This document shows, piece by piece, positions 1-10,025 of a stretch of 64,000 bases of DNA. Position 1 is the stretch's first letter, and every line of letters begins with the position of its first letter. The stretch lies in assembly GCA_030951045.1 (NCBI GenBank), contig JAUZQJ010000021.1:16944-80943 (forward strand), read 5' to 3'. The DNA is from Mariprofundus sp. Its GTDB lineage: Bacteria > Pseudomonadota > Zetaproteobacteria > Mariprofundales > Mariprofundaceae. The notes beneath the pieces are model-generated. The model was given only the letters and a program-made list of their open reading frames with translations. It was not told the DNA's origin and searched no databases. A program made the translations under genes and the position numbers.

Positions 1-597
1 AACGGGCACCAAGTCTAGAGGCTTCACTGAATTCGCCAGTTTAAATAATACCCCATCGCGATGTTCTTTTTGTCCTGTAGAGCTTTGAACAGCCCAGCGG
101 GCATATGCAGCTGCCTTATTCAGTGCTTTTGTATTGTTCTCTTTATCCGGCAGCCAGCCCATGACATGTGTGGCAAAAGCCAGCTCAGTAAATGTCTCGG
201 CAAATATGATGCTGAATTCATCGGCAATCTGCGCTGCTTGCTCATCATCAATGATATCGTCATCGGTCTGTTTGTTCAGGCGCTGTACGAACTGTTTTTT
301 ACACTGATATAGTGGAGACAATTGTTGTTGTTTCTCAGCCAGTTGTTTGATGTCGCTATCAATATCAAATAGCGCTGCGATGAATGTCTCAAGCTGTGGT
401 GCCAGTTCAATCAACAGGGCAGCTTCATTTTTCTTATCAAGAGAAGAAGGATTGGATCTGGCCGCCAACAGACGATCCGCAAGATCTGAATTCTGAGATT
501 TAAGCAGGCCGATAAATAGTTTATCAATACGTTTCAGGCCCTTGCTGTGATACAGGTCCATGAAATCCAGATCGTGTTTCAGATGCAGCTCATGCAA
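1..597 (-). CDS. N-terminal part of a large protein, possibly FAD/NAD-linked oxidoreductase (partial)
   Basis: An open frame reads leftwards from a TTG codon at 597 to the window edge without a stop. The TTG is preceded by a clear GGAGG (5 bases upstream), and no ATG upstream in frame stays open. The 199 visible residues are soluble, helical and charged, beginning LHELHLKHDLDFMDLYHSKG, with no signal peptide or membrane segment. The pattern (a short leader, a 'GLKRIDKLF' helix, then 'FVQRLNK' and 'ELAFATHVMGWL') reminds me of the helical N-terminal region of very large pyridine nucleotide-disulfide/glutamate-synthase-like oxidoreductases. The catalytic domains would lie outside the window. 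The reading frame is well supported; the family is a memory-based guess. Confidence 0.7.
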   Translation of the reverse strand, partial: MHELHLKHDLDFMDLYHSKGLKRIDKLFIGLLKSQNSDLADRLLAARSNPSSLDKKNEAALLIELAPQLETFIAALFDIDSDIKQLAEKQQQLSPLYQCKKQFVQRLNKQTDDDIIDDEQAAQIADEFSIIFAETFTELAFATHVMGWLPDKENNTKALNKAAAYARWAVQSSTGQKEHRDGVLFKLANSVKPLDLVPV

Positions 598-917
598 ATC
601 AGCCTCCCGAAGTGTCCATGTTCAGCATAGAATAATCTTTTTCTTACCTAAATTACAGTAGGTGTTCAGTTCATAACGTAATCGTTTTTTGAAATGTGAT
701 GCTATTCATGAATGGGGTGATAAATATTGTTGAATGCATCATGTTTAATCGCATGTGCGTTGCTGAGAGGGGAGAACAGATCAGTCACATTGGCTTCTAT
801 ATGATTGTGGTCGCTAGATGGATGTGATCAGGCCATACTGCGCGGATTATTGATCAGCTTGAATGACCACCTTGGTATAACCCAATATGTCTTGCTCAAT
901 AATTAAGCGAGGATGCT
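598..917. other. Intergenic region without recognisable gene
   Basis: This 320-base stretch separates the leftward gene from the DUF6172 gene and must hold the promoters of both. It is AT-rich, with short open frames that lack ribosome sites. I see no tRNA, riboswitch or strong terminator. The string TGCTGAGAGGGG near 762 recalls part of a TPP riboswitch, but the rest of the aptamer is missing. Confidence 0.5.
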
Positions 918-1208
918 ATGAAAAAAACGTTTCAATTAAGTCACCCGAAAAAAAAGGTCGCAAGGCTGGTGGACTCTGTACGGTGCGATGTGAAAAAATA
1001 CCTGAAAAGAGAGCGTAAAAAAGATCTATCTGAAGGTGTGGACTATTGGGATTTTGATTGCAAATTTGGTCCCAGTGCTGAACTGGCTGAAGTGATTGAA
1101 GTGGCGGATATTGGAAAAGCTATTGATGAGGCAGAAAAACAGCAGTTTGAGGCAGTATATGTAGAAATTCTGGCCAAACCGGGTTACAGAGCAGAACGGG
1201 ATAATTGA
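918..1208 (+). CDS. DUF6172 family protein
   Basis: A 96-residue, highly charged cytoplasmic protein. The opening MKKTFQLSHPKKKVARLVDS, the block KKYLKRERKK with VDYWDFDCKFG, and the ending YVEILAKPGYR are the hallmarks of the small DUF6172 family, whose function is not known. The length is normal for the family. Its ATG follows AGCGAGGATGCT, an acceptable ribosome site. It lies 121 bases upstream of thiC on the same strand, but I see no evidence that it has a role in thiamine synthesis. Confidence 0.85.
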   Translation: MKKTFQLSHPKKKVARLVDSVRCDVKKYLKRERKKDLSEGVDYWDFDCKFGPSAELAEVIEVADIGKAIDEAEKQQFEAVYVEILAKPGYRAERDN

Positions 1209-1290
1209 AGGCTCCAGCATAAGTCTGCTTAAGCATAATTGTTGAAGGGGTAATAGCGGTGCTATGCCCTACTGTATGACTTGGTTATAG

Positions 1291-3218
<1,928 letters not shown>

Positions 3219-3264
3219 CACCGCAGAGTACGCAGAAGGTGAGTTTTTAATGCGATTGCCCTGG
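3219..3264 (+). repeat. Dispersed intergenic repeat (9-bp units plus TTTTAATGCGATTG motif)
   Basis: Two copies of a 9-base unit (CGCAGAGTA, CGCAGAAGG) preceded by CAC are followed within 4 bases by TTTTTAATGCGATTGCCCTGG. Both parts recur in other intergenic regions of this window: near 14.6 and 62.2 kb together, near 49.6 kb for the 9-base unit, and near 41.06 kb for the second motif. Confidence 0.6.
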
Positions 3265-3282
3265 AGTAAACATAGTGATGGA

Positions 3283-3310
3283 TTTACGCTGTGTGATTTT
3301 ACTGTATAAT
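3283..3310 (+). promoter_or_regulatory. Likely sigma70 promoter for the CBS-tsaE pair
   Basis: TTTACG at 3283-3288 and a perfect TATAAT at 3305-3310 are separated by 16 bases. Transcription would start near 3317, giving a leader of about 45 bases to the ATG at 3362. Confidence 0.55.
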
Positions 3311-3361
3311 GGATGATAGTCGGTTGTTTATGCTGCCGCTTTGATTCACAGGAGGACTGTT

Positions 3362-3829
3362 ATGGCATATTCCAAGGTTTTTGCGCGTGATATTATGAAT
3401 GCTTCTCCGCCGCATTGTCATATGGATCTATCAGTGGAAGCGGTCGCTAAACGATTTGCTGATGAAGGTATCACAGGCATGTTGGTGGTGGATGATGACA
3501 AGCGTTTGTTGGGAGTGATCACCGAAAGTAATTTGGTCGATCAGCAGCGAAACCTGCATCTGCCGACTGCGATTGCATTGTTTGATATGGTTATCCCCAT
3601 GGGAGCGGCGAAGTTTGAGCAAGAACTTAAGCAAATGCAGGCCATGACGGTGGGTGATCTGGTAGAAGATGATGTGGTATCTGTGAAGGATAGCGCTGAT
3701 TTGAACGAAGTATCCAGTATCATGAGTGATCATCGTATTAATCATTTGCCGGTATTGGATGAATCTGGCGATGTGGTAGTAGGTATGATTTGTAAACATG
3801 ATGTGATCAAAGCGCTGGTCGCTCACTGA
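3362..3829 (+). CDS. CBS-domain-pair protein
   Basis: A 155-residue cytoplasmic protein made of two CBS motifs, at about residues 8-60 and 95-152. Each has the typical ending pattern (GMLVVDDDKRLLGVITESNL and HLPVLDESGDVVVGMICKHD). CBS pairs bind adenine nucleotides and usually act as energy or redox sensors for a partner, but no partner domain is fused here. The ATG at 3362 is preceded by GGAGGACTGTT; an upstream in-frame TTG is rejected. tsaE begins 6 bases after the stop, so the two are probably co-transcribed. Confidence 0.85.
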   Translation: MAYSKVFARDIMNASPPHCHMDLSVEAVAKRFADEGITGMLVVDDDKRLLGVITESNLVDQQRNLHLPTAIALFDMVIPMGAAKFEQELKQMQAMTVGDLVEDDVVSVKDSADLNEVSSIMSDHRINHLPVLDESGDVVVGMICKHDVIKALVAH

Positions 3830-3835
3830 ATTAGC

Positions 3836-4273
3836 TTGAACTTTTTATCCCGTAACGAAACAGACACGATAGGTATCGCCAACGATTTTTCTGCATCACT
3901 TCAAGCGGGTGATGTGGTGGCTTTGTCTGGTGAACTTGGGGCTGGAAAAAGTGTCTTTTGTCGTGCCTTGATGCGCTCCTTGGGCGTTCAGGATGAGGCT
4001 CTTCCCAGTCCAACCTTTGCTATTATTCAGGAATATGATGGCGCTATTTATAAATTGGCACATATGGACTGGTATAGGCTCGAGGATGCCGATGAAATTG
4101 AGATGCTCGGCGTACGCGACTATTTTCAACCACCATGGATTTGTTTGATTGAGTGGGCAGAGCGAGCAGATACGCTGCTTTCTGATCGCGTTATTCATGT
4201 TGAAATAAGCTGTGTAGAGCATGATCTGGATGCACGCGTGATTAATATTATGGGGTCAACGTCTAAGCCGTAA
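3836..4273 (+). CDS. tsaE: tRNA t6A modification ATPase TsaE
   Basis: TsaE is the P-loop ATPase that works with TsaB and TsaD to form N6-threonylcarbamoyladenosine at A37 of ANN-decoding tRNAs. The 145-residue sequence shows the Walker A motif GELGAGKS near residues 33-40, the family signature SPTFAIIQEY, the HMDWYRL block and the LIEWAER motif. The start is a TTG at 3836, giving normal family length, 6 bases after the CBS gene. tsaB is also in the window (47.7 kb), as is a YrdC/TsaC-like gene (43.2 kb); tsaD is not. Confidence 0.93.
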   Translation: MNFLSRNETDTIGIANDFSASLQAGDVVALSGELGAGKSVFCRALMRSLGVQDEALPSPTFAIIQEYDGAIYKLAHMDWYRLEDADEIEMLGVRDYFQPPWICLIEWAERADTLLSDRVIHVEISCVEHDLDARVINIMGSTSKP

Positions 4274-4310
4274 GTGTATTGGGGTGTCGATCTTTAACTA
4301 TTTGTCTTTA

Positions 4311-4946
4311 TCAGTCGGAAAATGATTCACCATAACAGGCTTCCCACTCTTTCTGGCTGCGGAACTCAAGCCCTAGCTGTTTTAGATGACCATCGTGAAT
4401 ATCGAAAATTAGACCAATCACACTCACGTGTTGTCCCCGTTTCCACGCTTCACGCACAATGGTGTTGCGGCAAATATTGTGTACCTGTGCTTGAACATTG
4501 AGTTCAGCCAAACGCTCAGAACGTTCCTTAGGGGGGAGTTTTTTTAATTCCCCAGCATGTCTGTTGTAAACAAAACGTACCTGATCCAGCCATAGATCTA
4601 CTGGCTGCACGCCGCTGTGTTCGAGTGCCGCATGAATACCACCACAGTCATAATGGCCGCATACGATGATGTTGGGTATTTTGAGTTCATCAATGGCATA
4701 TTCGAGTACGGCCAACGAGTTTAAATCATTGGTGGCAAAGATATTAGCAACATTGCGATGCACAAATACAGAACCTATTGGCAATCCTGCCAGTTTGTCT
4801 GGACCGACACGCGCATCTGAACAGCCTATCCACAGGGTTTCCGGATTCTGGGTTTGTGAGATGCTTTTGAAAAAATCAGGAGTATCCCGTATGACCTGAT
4901 CGGCCCATGAGTGATTGTAAGCAAGCATTTTATCGAGAAATGGCAT
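4311..4946 (-). CDS. can: Beta-class carbonic anhydrase
   Basis: This cytoplasmic zinc enzyme interconverts CO2 and bicarbonate. The 211-residue protein has the zinc ligands Cys42, His98 and Cys101, and the Asp44-Arg46 dyad in GCSDARV, as in the plant-type/E. coli Can clade. Also present are VHRNVAN and the CGHYDCGG loop. Length and motif spacing are normal. It converges with tsaE across 37 bases with no clear terminator. In an autotroph it could feed bicarbonate to carboxylases, but nothing adjacent shows that. Confidence 0.95.
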   Translation of the reverse strand: MPFLDKMLAYNHSWADQVIRDTPDFFKSISQTQNPETLWIGCSDARVGPDKLAGLPIGSVFVHRNVANIFATNDLNSLAVLEYAIDELKIPNIIVCGHYDCGGIHAALEHSGVQPVDLWLDQVRFVYNRHAGELKKLPPKERSERLAELNVQAQVHNICRNTIVREAWKRGQHVSVIGLIFDIHDGHLKQLGLEFRSQKEWEACYGESFSD

Positions 4947-5020
4947 AATGGTGGATAAGACTAGACAGGTGGATCGGTGGGGGGAAGAAAAATTGATGAT
5001 ATGGTGTATTGAGGGCCTCG

Positions 5021-6169
5021 CTAAATGGATAACTCCAAACCATCACTATCATCACCTTGAATGCTTTCTGTTTTGGGAGTGTTCGACGTTGAATCCAAAT
5101 TAGCCATTTTCATCTTTAAACGCAGATTGTTGGCTGAGTCTGCATTTCTAAGCGCTTCCACTTCTGTGATTTTGCCATCTTTCCAAAGCTCAAAAAGGGC
5201 TTGATCAAATGTACGCATGCCATATTGGGCACTCTCTTCCATGGTTTCTTTGATGGCGCTGACATCGCCTTTAAGAATCTGGTCGGATAAGCGGGGTGTG
5301 TTGATCATGATTTCGATGGCGGCAGCGCGTTTGCCATCGACTGTCTTGACCAGACGTTGTGATAAAATGGCGCGAAGATTCAAAGCCAGATTCATATATA
5401 CTTGTTGATGCTGTTCTTCGGGGAAGAAATTAATGATACGATCAAGTGCTTGATTGGCGTTGTTGGCATGTAGGGTGGCCATCGCCAAGTGACCCGTTTC
5501 GGCAAATGAGATGGCATGCTCCATGGTTTCTTTCTCTCGGATTTCACCGAGCAGAATAACATCGGGAGCTTGTCGGAGGGTGTTTTTCAGTGCGGCGCGA
5601 AAGGATGCTGTATCAGAGCCTACTTCACGCTGAGAAACAAAACACTTCTTATGGGTGTGCATAAACTCAACAGGATCTTCAATGGTAATGATGTGGCCAG
5701 CCTGATTGGCATTGCGCCAGTCCACCAATGCCGCCAATGACGTGGATTTACCTGAACCGGTCGCGCCGACCATTAGTACAAGCCCACGCTTACTCATGGC
5801 GATGTCCTTAAAAATGTCTGGTAAATGTAATTCATCAAGAGAGGGTATTTCTGTCGTGATTTGACGAATGACCATGCCGACTGAACCACGCTGGCGATAG
5901 GCATTGACGCGAAATCGCCCCAGAGAAGGTACGGCTGTAGAGAGATTCATTTCCATTTCAACAGCAAATTCAGCTTTTTGTTTTTCGTTCATCAGGCTGT
6001 TGGCCAGTTTTTCAATAATGGCCGGATTGATAGCGGTTTCCCCCAAGCGCAGAATAACGCCGTTAATGCGATAGCCTGGAGGCGCTCCAGCCATCAAATA
6101 TAGATCAGAAGCATCTTTTTCTACCATGACCTTTAATAACTGTTTGATCGAAATATCATCGTTCATCAT
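5021..6169 (-). CDS. pilU: Type IV pilus retraction-associated ATPase PilU
   Basis: A 382-residue hexameric secretion-superfamily ATPase. It has an N-terminal PAS-like region (DASDLYLMAGAPPGYRI), Walker A GATGSGKS at residues 135-142, the Asp box ITIEDPVEF, Walker B VILLGEIR and the His box LATLHANN. The sequence FVSQREVG and the extended C-terminal tail fit PilU rather than PilT. PilU normally boosts PilT-driven pilus retraction, and the two are often adjacent, but no pilT lies beside it here. The sequence starts MMND, so either ATG could be used. Confidence 0.93.
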   Translation of the reverse strand: MMNDDISIKQLLKVMVEKDASDLYLMAGAPPGYRINGVILRLGETAINPAIIEKLANSLMNEKQKAEFAVEMEMNLSTAVPSLGRFRVNAYRQRGSVGMVIRQITTEIPSLDELHLPDIFKDIAMSKRGLVLMVGATGSGKSTSLAALVDWRNANQAGHIITIEDPVEFMHTHKKCFVSQREVGSDTASFRAALKNTLRQAPDVILLGEIREKETMEHAISFAETGHLAMATLHANNANQALDRIINFFPEEQHQQVYMNLALNLRAILSQRLVKTVDGKRAAAIEIMINTPRLSDQILKGDVSAIKETMEESAQYGMRTFDQALFELWKDGKITEVEALRNADSANNLRLKMKMANLDSTSNTPKTESIQGDDSDGLELSI

Positions 6170-6310
6170 CTGCTCCGTTGATGTGTGTACGCATCATCAA
6201 GATGTAAGAAGCAAAACACATACCAACTAGCCAGACCTGTGTTGAGCCTGAATCAGGCTGGTTGCTGTTGGAGGCTAAAGGCGTGCTTCAGATGCTACTG
6301 TGTGTCGCTG

Positions 6311-8434
6311 TCACGATGTGCTGTTGAAGCAGCTGGATACTACCTCCTGAAAGTGATCAATGAGATATGGTTTCTGAATAAAACCGGTCAGTCCCTTGCC
6401 TTTAAAGCGCGCGGTAGCATCTTCGGCGCTGTAGCCTGATGAGAGAATCACCCTGATGTCCGGTTTTATGTTGTGCAATGCGTTGTAACACTCTTCACCA
6501 TTCATATGCGGCATGGTCATATCAAGCAGTACACCGGTGATACGATGTTGGTGCTGGCGAAAACATGCAACACCATCTCGACCATCGACAGCGGTGATCA
6601 CTTCAAAGCCCATCTCTTCGAGTATCATGCTGGCCAGCTCACGGATGGTTTCTTCATCATCAATAACAAGGATCAGACCAGAGGAAGGTTCCATCTGAGC
6701 TTTGCTGGTCGGTTCACTCTGCTTGGGTGATTCGGTTATGGGTAAGGCGATTTTAAATGTTGTGCCTTTGTCGGGTTCAGAATAGAGCTTGAGCAAGCCG
6801 TGATGACCATGCACGATGCCCAGTACTGCGCTCATACCCAAGCCTCGACCTGTAAATTTGGTGGTGAAAAAAGGATCAAAGATTTTCTTTTTGGTGTCGG
6901 CATCCATGCCGCAGCCGGAATCAGATACTTCCAGATAGACAAAGCGGCCAGTAGAAATGTCCGGTTTATGGATTGAGCTGTTTAGACAGAGCTCATCAAC
7001 CTGCATAATCCCCGTTGCTACCACGATGACACCACTCTGTTTGAGCATGGCTTCAGAGGCATTGATGACCAGATTCATGAGCACTTGCTGTATCTGGGTG
7101 ATATCAGCGTCAACCATTGGCAGTGTTGTAGAGAGATCACATTTCAATATAACGCTTTTGTCGATGGACACTTCCAGCAGGGAGTGCATCTCTTCAACAA
7201 GCGTGGAAAGGTTGATCGGCTTAATAATAAAATCACCTTTACCTGAATATGCCAGCATCTGCTTGCACAGGTTGGCGGCCTGAAGGCTGGATTGCTCGAT
7301 TCTCTGCAGGTATTCCTGTCCTAGCGAATAGGGATCGATTTTGCGTTTGGCTATGCCGGTATTGCCAATGATAGCGGTAAGAATGTTGTTGAAATCATGC
7401 GCGATGCCACCGGCCAATACTCCCATGGATTCCAGTCTGTCCACATGCTCCATCTGTTGTTGTAAGGCGATCTCCCGACGCAGGTCTCGTGCAATAACAG
7501 CTATACGGTTCGGGTTTCCCTGCGTGTCGGGTAAAGACATGAATGTGCAGGCGGCGGCAATACTATTGGTTTGCTGATCGAGGAATTCACATGCGGATTC
7601 ATAAACGCCCTGTTTGATGGTTTGTGGGAAAATACGTTCTTGCAGCAGTTGATATGTTTCAGGGCTATGGAATGCATCGACTGTCATGTCATCCACTGCC
7701 TGCTCCTGATTCAAACCTATCATGTTTCTGCCTGCCGGGTTGATGTAGAGCACATGCCCCTGCAAGTCAGCGATGCCTACAAAATTCAGCGTGGCTTCAA
7801 TGATAGAGGCCAGATCCCTGACTTCACCGGTGCGTGCTTCCACCAGTGCTTCCAGGTCGGCATGCGATTTCCGCAAGGCTTGCTCGGCAGCTTTGCGCTC
7901 GCTTATATCGCGCAGAACCATGGCATAAGCCAGCGTGTCCCCCTGTTGTACGACCGAACCGACAAACTCGACAGGGAGCTCTGTGCCATCTTTGCATTGC
8001 GCAATGCCTTCGACTCTCTGGTTCATCAAGGCACCACGGCCGCGTGCTAAATGACGATGAAAATAATTCAGGCTGGTGGCATGCAGATGTTTGGGGATGA
8101 GGATGTCTTCAAGCCGTTGATCGATGACTTCCTGGGCGCTGAAGCCAAACATCTGCTCAGCCATGGGGTTCCATGATTTGATATATCCATCATGATCCAG
8201 CCGAATGATGGCGTCCATAGCGTTTTGAACAATCAGTTCAAACCAGTCCTCAACTTTTTCCAGTGCCTTGGATTTTTCTGCAATGCGCTGCTGATAGGAT
8301 TGCAGTTGTTTCTGAAAAGGCAGTTGAGACGCGTTGCTGTCCAACTGGCGCATGCGTTTGCTTAACGCTTTGATGGTTTCCTGTGCAGCATCCAGCTGTT
8401 TTTGCAGTGTGTCCGCAGTCGGCTTGTCGCTCAT
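6311..8434 (-). CDS. Cytoplasmic hybrid sensor histidine kinase (PAS-PAS-HisKA-HATPase-REC)
   Basis: The 707-residue protein has no membrane segment. It opens with a coiled coil (about 10-62) and continues with PAS domains at about 65-185 and 215-330. The HisKA region carries the phospho-accepting His in GGIAHDFNNILTAI, and the ATPase has DSGCGMD and GRGLGMSAVLGIVHGHHG. A C-terminal receiver (about 590-705) has VIDDEE, the aspartate in LLDMTMP and lysine in FIQKPY. The ATG at 8434 overlaps the stop of the upstream FIST gene by four bases (ATGA), so the pair is translationally coupled; the FIST protein is probably its sensory partner. No output regulator is adjacent. Confidence 0.92.
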   Translation of the reverse strand: MSDKPTADTLQKQLDAAQETIKALSKRMRQLDSNASQLPFQKQLQSYQQRIAEKSKALEKVEDWFELIVQNAMDAIIRLDHDGYIKSWNPMAEQMFGFSAQEVIDQRLEDILIPKHLHATSLNYFHRHLARGRGALMNQRVEGIAQCKDGTELPVEFVGSVVQQGDTLAYAMVLRDISERKAAEQALRKSHADLEALVEARTGEVRDLASIIEATLNFVGIADLQGHVLYINPAGRNMIGLNQEQAVDDMTVDAFHSPETYQLLQERIFPQTIKQGVYESACEFLDQQTNSIAAACTFMSLPDTQGNPNRIAVIARDLRREIALQQQMEHVDRLESMGVLAGGIAHDFNNILTAIIGNTGIAKRKIDPYSLGQEYLQRIEQSSLQAANLCKQMLAYSGKGDFIIKPINLSTLVEEMHSLLEVSIDKSVILKCDLSTTLPMVDADITQIQQVLMNLVINASEAMLKQSGVIVVATGIMQVDELCLNSSIHKPDISTGRFVYLEVSDSGCGMDADTKKKIFDPFFTTKFTGRGLGMSAVLGIVHGHHGLLKLYSEPDKGTTFKIALPITESPKQSEPTSKAQMEPSSGLILVIDDEETIRELASMILEEMGFEVITAVDGRDGVACFRQHQHRITGVLLDMTMPHMNGEECYNALHNIKPDIRVILSSGYSAEDATARFKGKGLTGFIQKPYLIDHFQEVVSSCFNSTS

Positions 8435-9567
8435 GCTGAACCCAGCGCCAATGCAACCAGTGTCTGATTCACATGCAAGCCTTGCCATTGTTCGCCATAG
8501 GTATCAAAACCGATCACATGATTGCTTATGGCAGTGGTTTTTTCTGCCAACTGCTGGTTTATATTGGCATCACTACCTTCCAGTGCGCGGTAAATACAGT
8601 TGCATATCAAAAGCAGCTCTGCTTTACCTGTCTGTTGCTTAATCTCTGTGATGAACTTGTTATACTCGTCAATCATGTTCTGGTGTTTGCACAAATTCAG
8701 CACCATGCCCTCTTCGATCGCACATCCGAATTCAAGCGAATTATCTTCGCAAACTCGCCTGAGTGCACGTACATAACACTCATCGCCATAAGGGTAGGTC
8801 AGTGGATTATCCGAAAAGATCTGTGCTGTCAGATCACCCATTTCAATGCCGAGTAACTGGGCATAACGCTCGGCGGCGGGTATGCCATCAAGTCGATATA
8901 CCAGCCGTTTATCGACATCCGCTTTGGTAATCACCACATCAATATCACCGGGCATATAATGCTGATGTTTGACGGCATGAAATGGAACCCTGCTCTCTGC
9001 CAGAATAAATAGTGCTGCATGCTGATATGTTTTGCCATTGGCAATCACAAAGGTATGCTCAAATTTCAGGTCATCACCGGCTGAGCCACCGAGCAAAGGA
9101 ATATTTCCCAATTCATTGGCCATGGCTGCGATCACAGGTTCTTCGCGTGTACTCAGACCATCGAAGAAACTCAGGCAAAAATAGTGTTCGGGGTTGAGTT
9201 CGCTGCATGCGATATCCAGCTGCGTTAACATCGCATTACATACTGATTTTGCACTCTCGGCAGCAGAATCGTTGAGGTTCTCAATCACTGCACTGGCCCA
9301 ACGGATATCAGGCGTTGTGATAGCTGAGAGTACCAGTGAACTGTTTTTATGTTGTCCGCTAATCCATTCTCCGGCAGTTGTGCAGCCGGCGATTAATGTG
9401 TTCGGGAAGCGTGTGTGAAGTGCTGCAGCAACGTCGGGTGAATACTGGGCTGAAGAGTGAAACACAAACAGGATGTCGGGCGACACATCATCAGCCCAGT
9501 GGCCTGTCGCTTCAACAATAGCATCGAATGCATCTGGATTACTTGAAGAACCTTCAACGATTTGCAT
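8431..9567 (-). CDS. FIST domain sensor protein
   Basis: This 378-residue soluble protein has the FIST_N layout (ILFVFHSSAQYSPDVAAAL, IAGCTTAGEWISG, FFDGLSTREEPV, LLGGSAGDDLKFEHTFV). The FIST_C half includes DGIPAAERYAQLLGI, RALRRVCEDNSLEFGCAIEEGMVL and IGFDTYGEQWQG. FIST domains are predicted sensors of small ligands, possibly amino acids, and often feed histidine kinases or cyclic-di-GMP enzymes. Here the stop overlaps the start of the hybrid kinase, strong evidence for a two-protein sensing unit. The ATG at 9567 follows GGAGGATTAAAGC. Confidence 0.92.
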   Translation of the reverse strand: MQIVEGSSSNPDAFDAIVEATGHWADDVSPDILFVFHSSAQYSPDVAAALHTRFPNTLIAGCTTAGEWISGQHKNSSLVLSAITTPDIRWASAVIENLNDSAAESAKSVCNAMLTQLDIACSELNPEHYFCLSFFDGLSTREEPVIAAMANELGNIPLLGGSAGDDLKFEHTFVIANGKTYQHAALFILAESRVPFHAVKHQHYMPGDIDVVITKADVDKRLVYRLDGIPAAERYAQLLGIEMGDLTAQIFSDNPLTYPYGDECYVRALRRVCEDNSLEFGCAIEEGMVLNLCKHQNMIDEYNKFITEIKQQTGKAELLLICNCIYRALEGSDANINQQLAEKTTAISNHVIGFDTYGEQWQGLHVNQTLVALALGSA

Positions 9568-9695
9568 GCTTTAATCCTCCACCAGCATTGATGAGCTTAG
9601 CATACGGTAGCGTCTGTTGTAACAGAAATAAATCAGCATCTCCCTGCATAAGGCCAAAAAATACTCTTAACATATCGAGAGTGATCACGAGGCTG

Positions 9696-9965
9696 TTAAT
9701 CTCTGTTAGGCCAAGGCGATTTTTTTTCGGCGGGCTCTTTCTCTCTTAGCATTTCGAGGTATAAATTTTCTACCTTTGTTCTGGCCCAGGGGGTCTTGCG
9801 TAGAAATTTCAGGCTGGATTTCACTGATGGGTCACTATTGAAACAGCGGATCCTGACGTAGATGCCCAGCTCGCCCCAGCCGTAATGTTTAACCAGATCG
9901 GTGATCATTTTTTCAAGAGTAATGCCATGCAGAGGATTGTTGATTTGCGTTTGTTTGTTAGACAT
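9696..9965 (-). CDS. VF530/DUF2132 family protein
   Basis: A small 89-residue protein with the family signature [20 protein letters not shown], followed by [24 protein letters not shown]. The family is a compact helical fold compared with DNA-binding proteins, but its role is not established. The C-terminal tail is rich in Lys, Glu and Pro and probably disordered. The gene stands alone between the FIST gene and the next kinase. Confidence 0.88.
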   Translation of the reverse strand: MSNKQTQINNPLHGITLEKMITDLVKHYGWGELGIYVRIRCFNSDPSVKSSLKFLRKTPWARTKVENLYLEMLREKEPAEKKSPWPNRD

Positions 9966-10025
9966 GGGGCAAACCTATGCAAGGCTTAACAAATAGTAAA
10001 AGGAGAGAGGTGAATGTGAACTTTT

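Noticed and set aside
61-312. 83-residue plus-strand frame at the left edge
   Set aside because: It is antisense to a longer minus-strand frame (1-597) that has a GGAGG ribosome site and protein-like composition.
755-800. TPP riboswitch suggested by CTGAGA-like bases
   Set aside because: The rest of the aptamer consensus is missing and the site is upstream of the DUF6172 gene, not thiC.
709-825. 38-codon plus-strand ORF in the first intergenic region
   Set aside because: No ribosome site precedes its ATG, and the composition is not protein-like.
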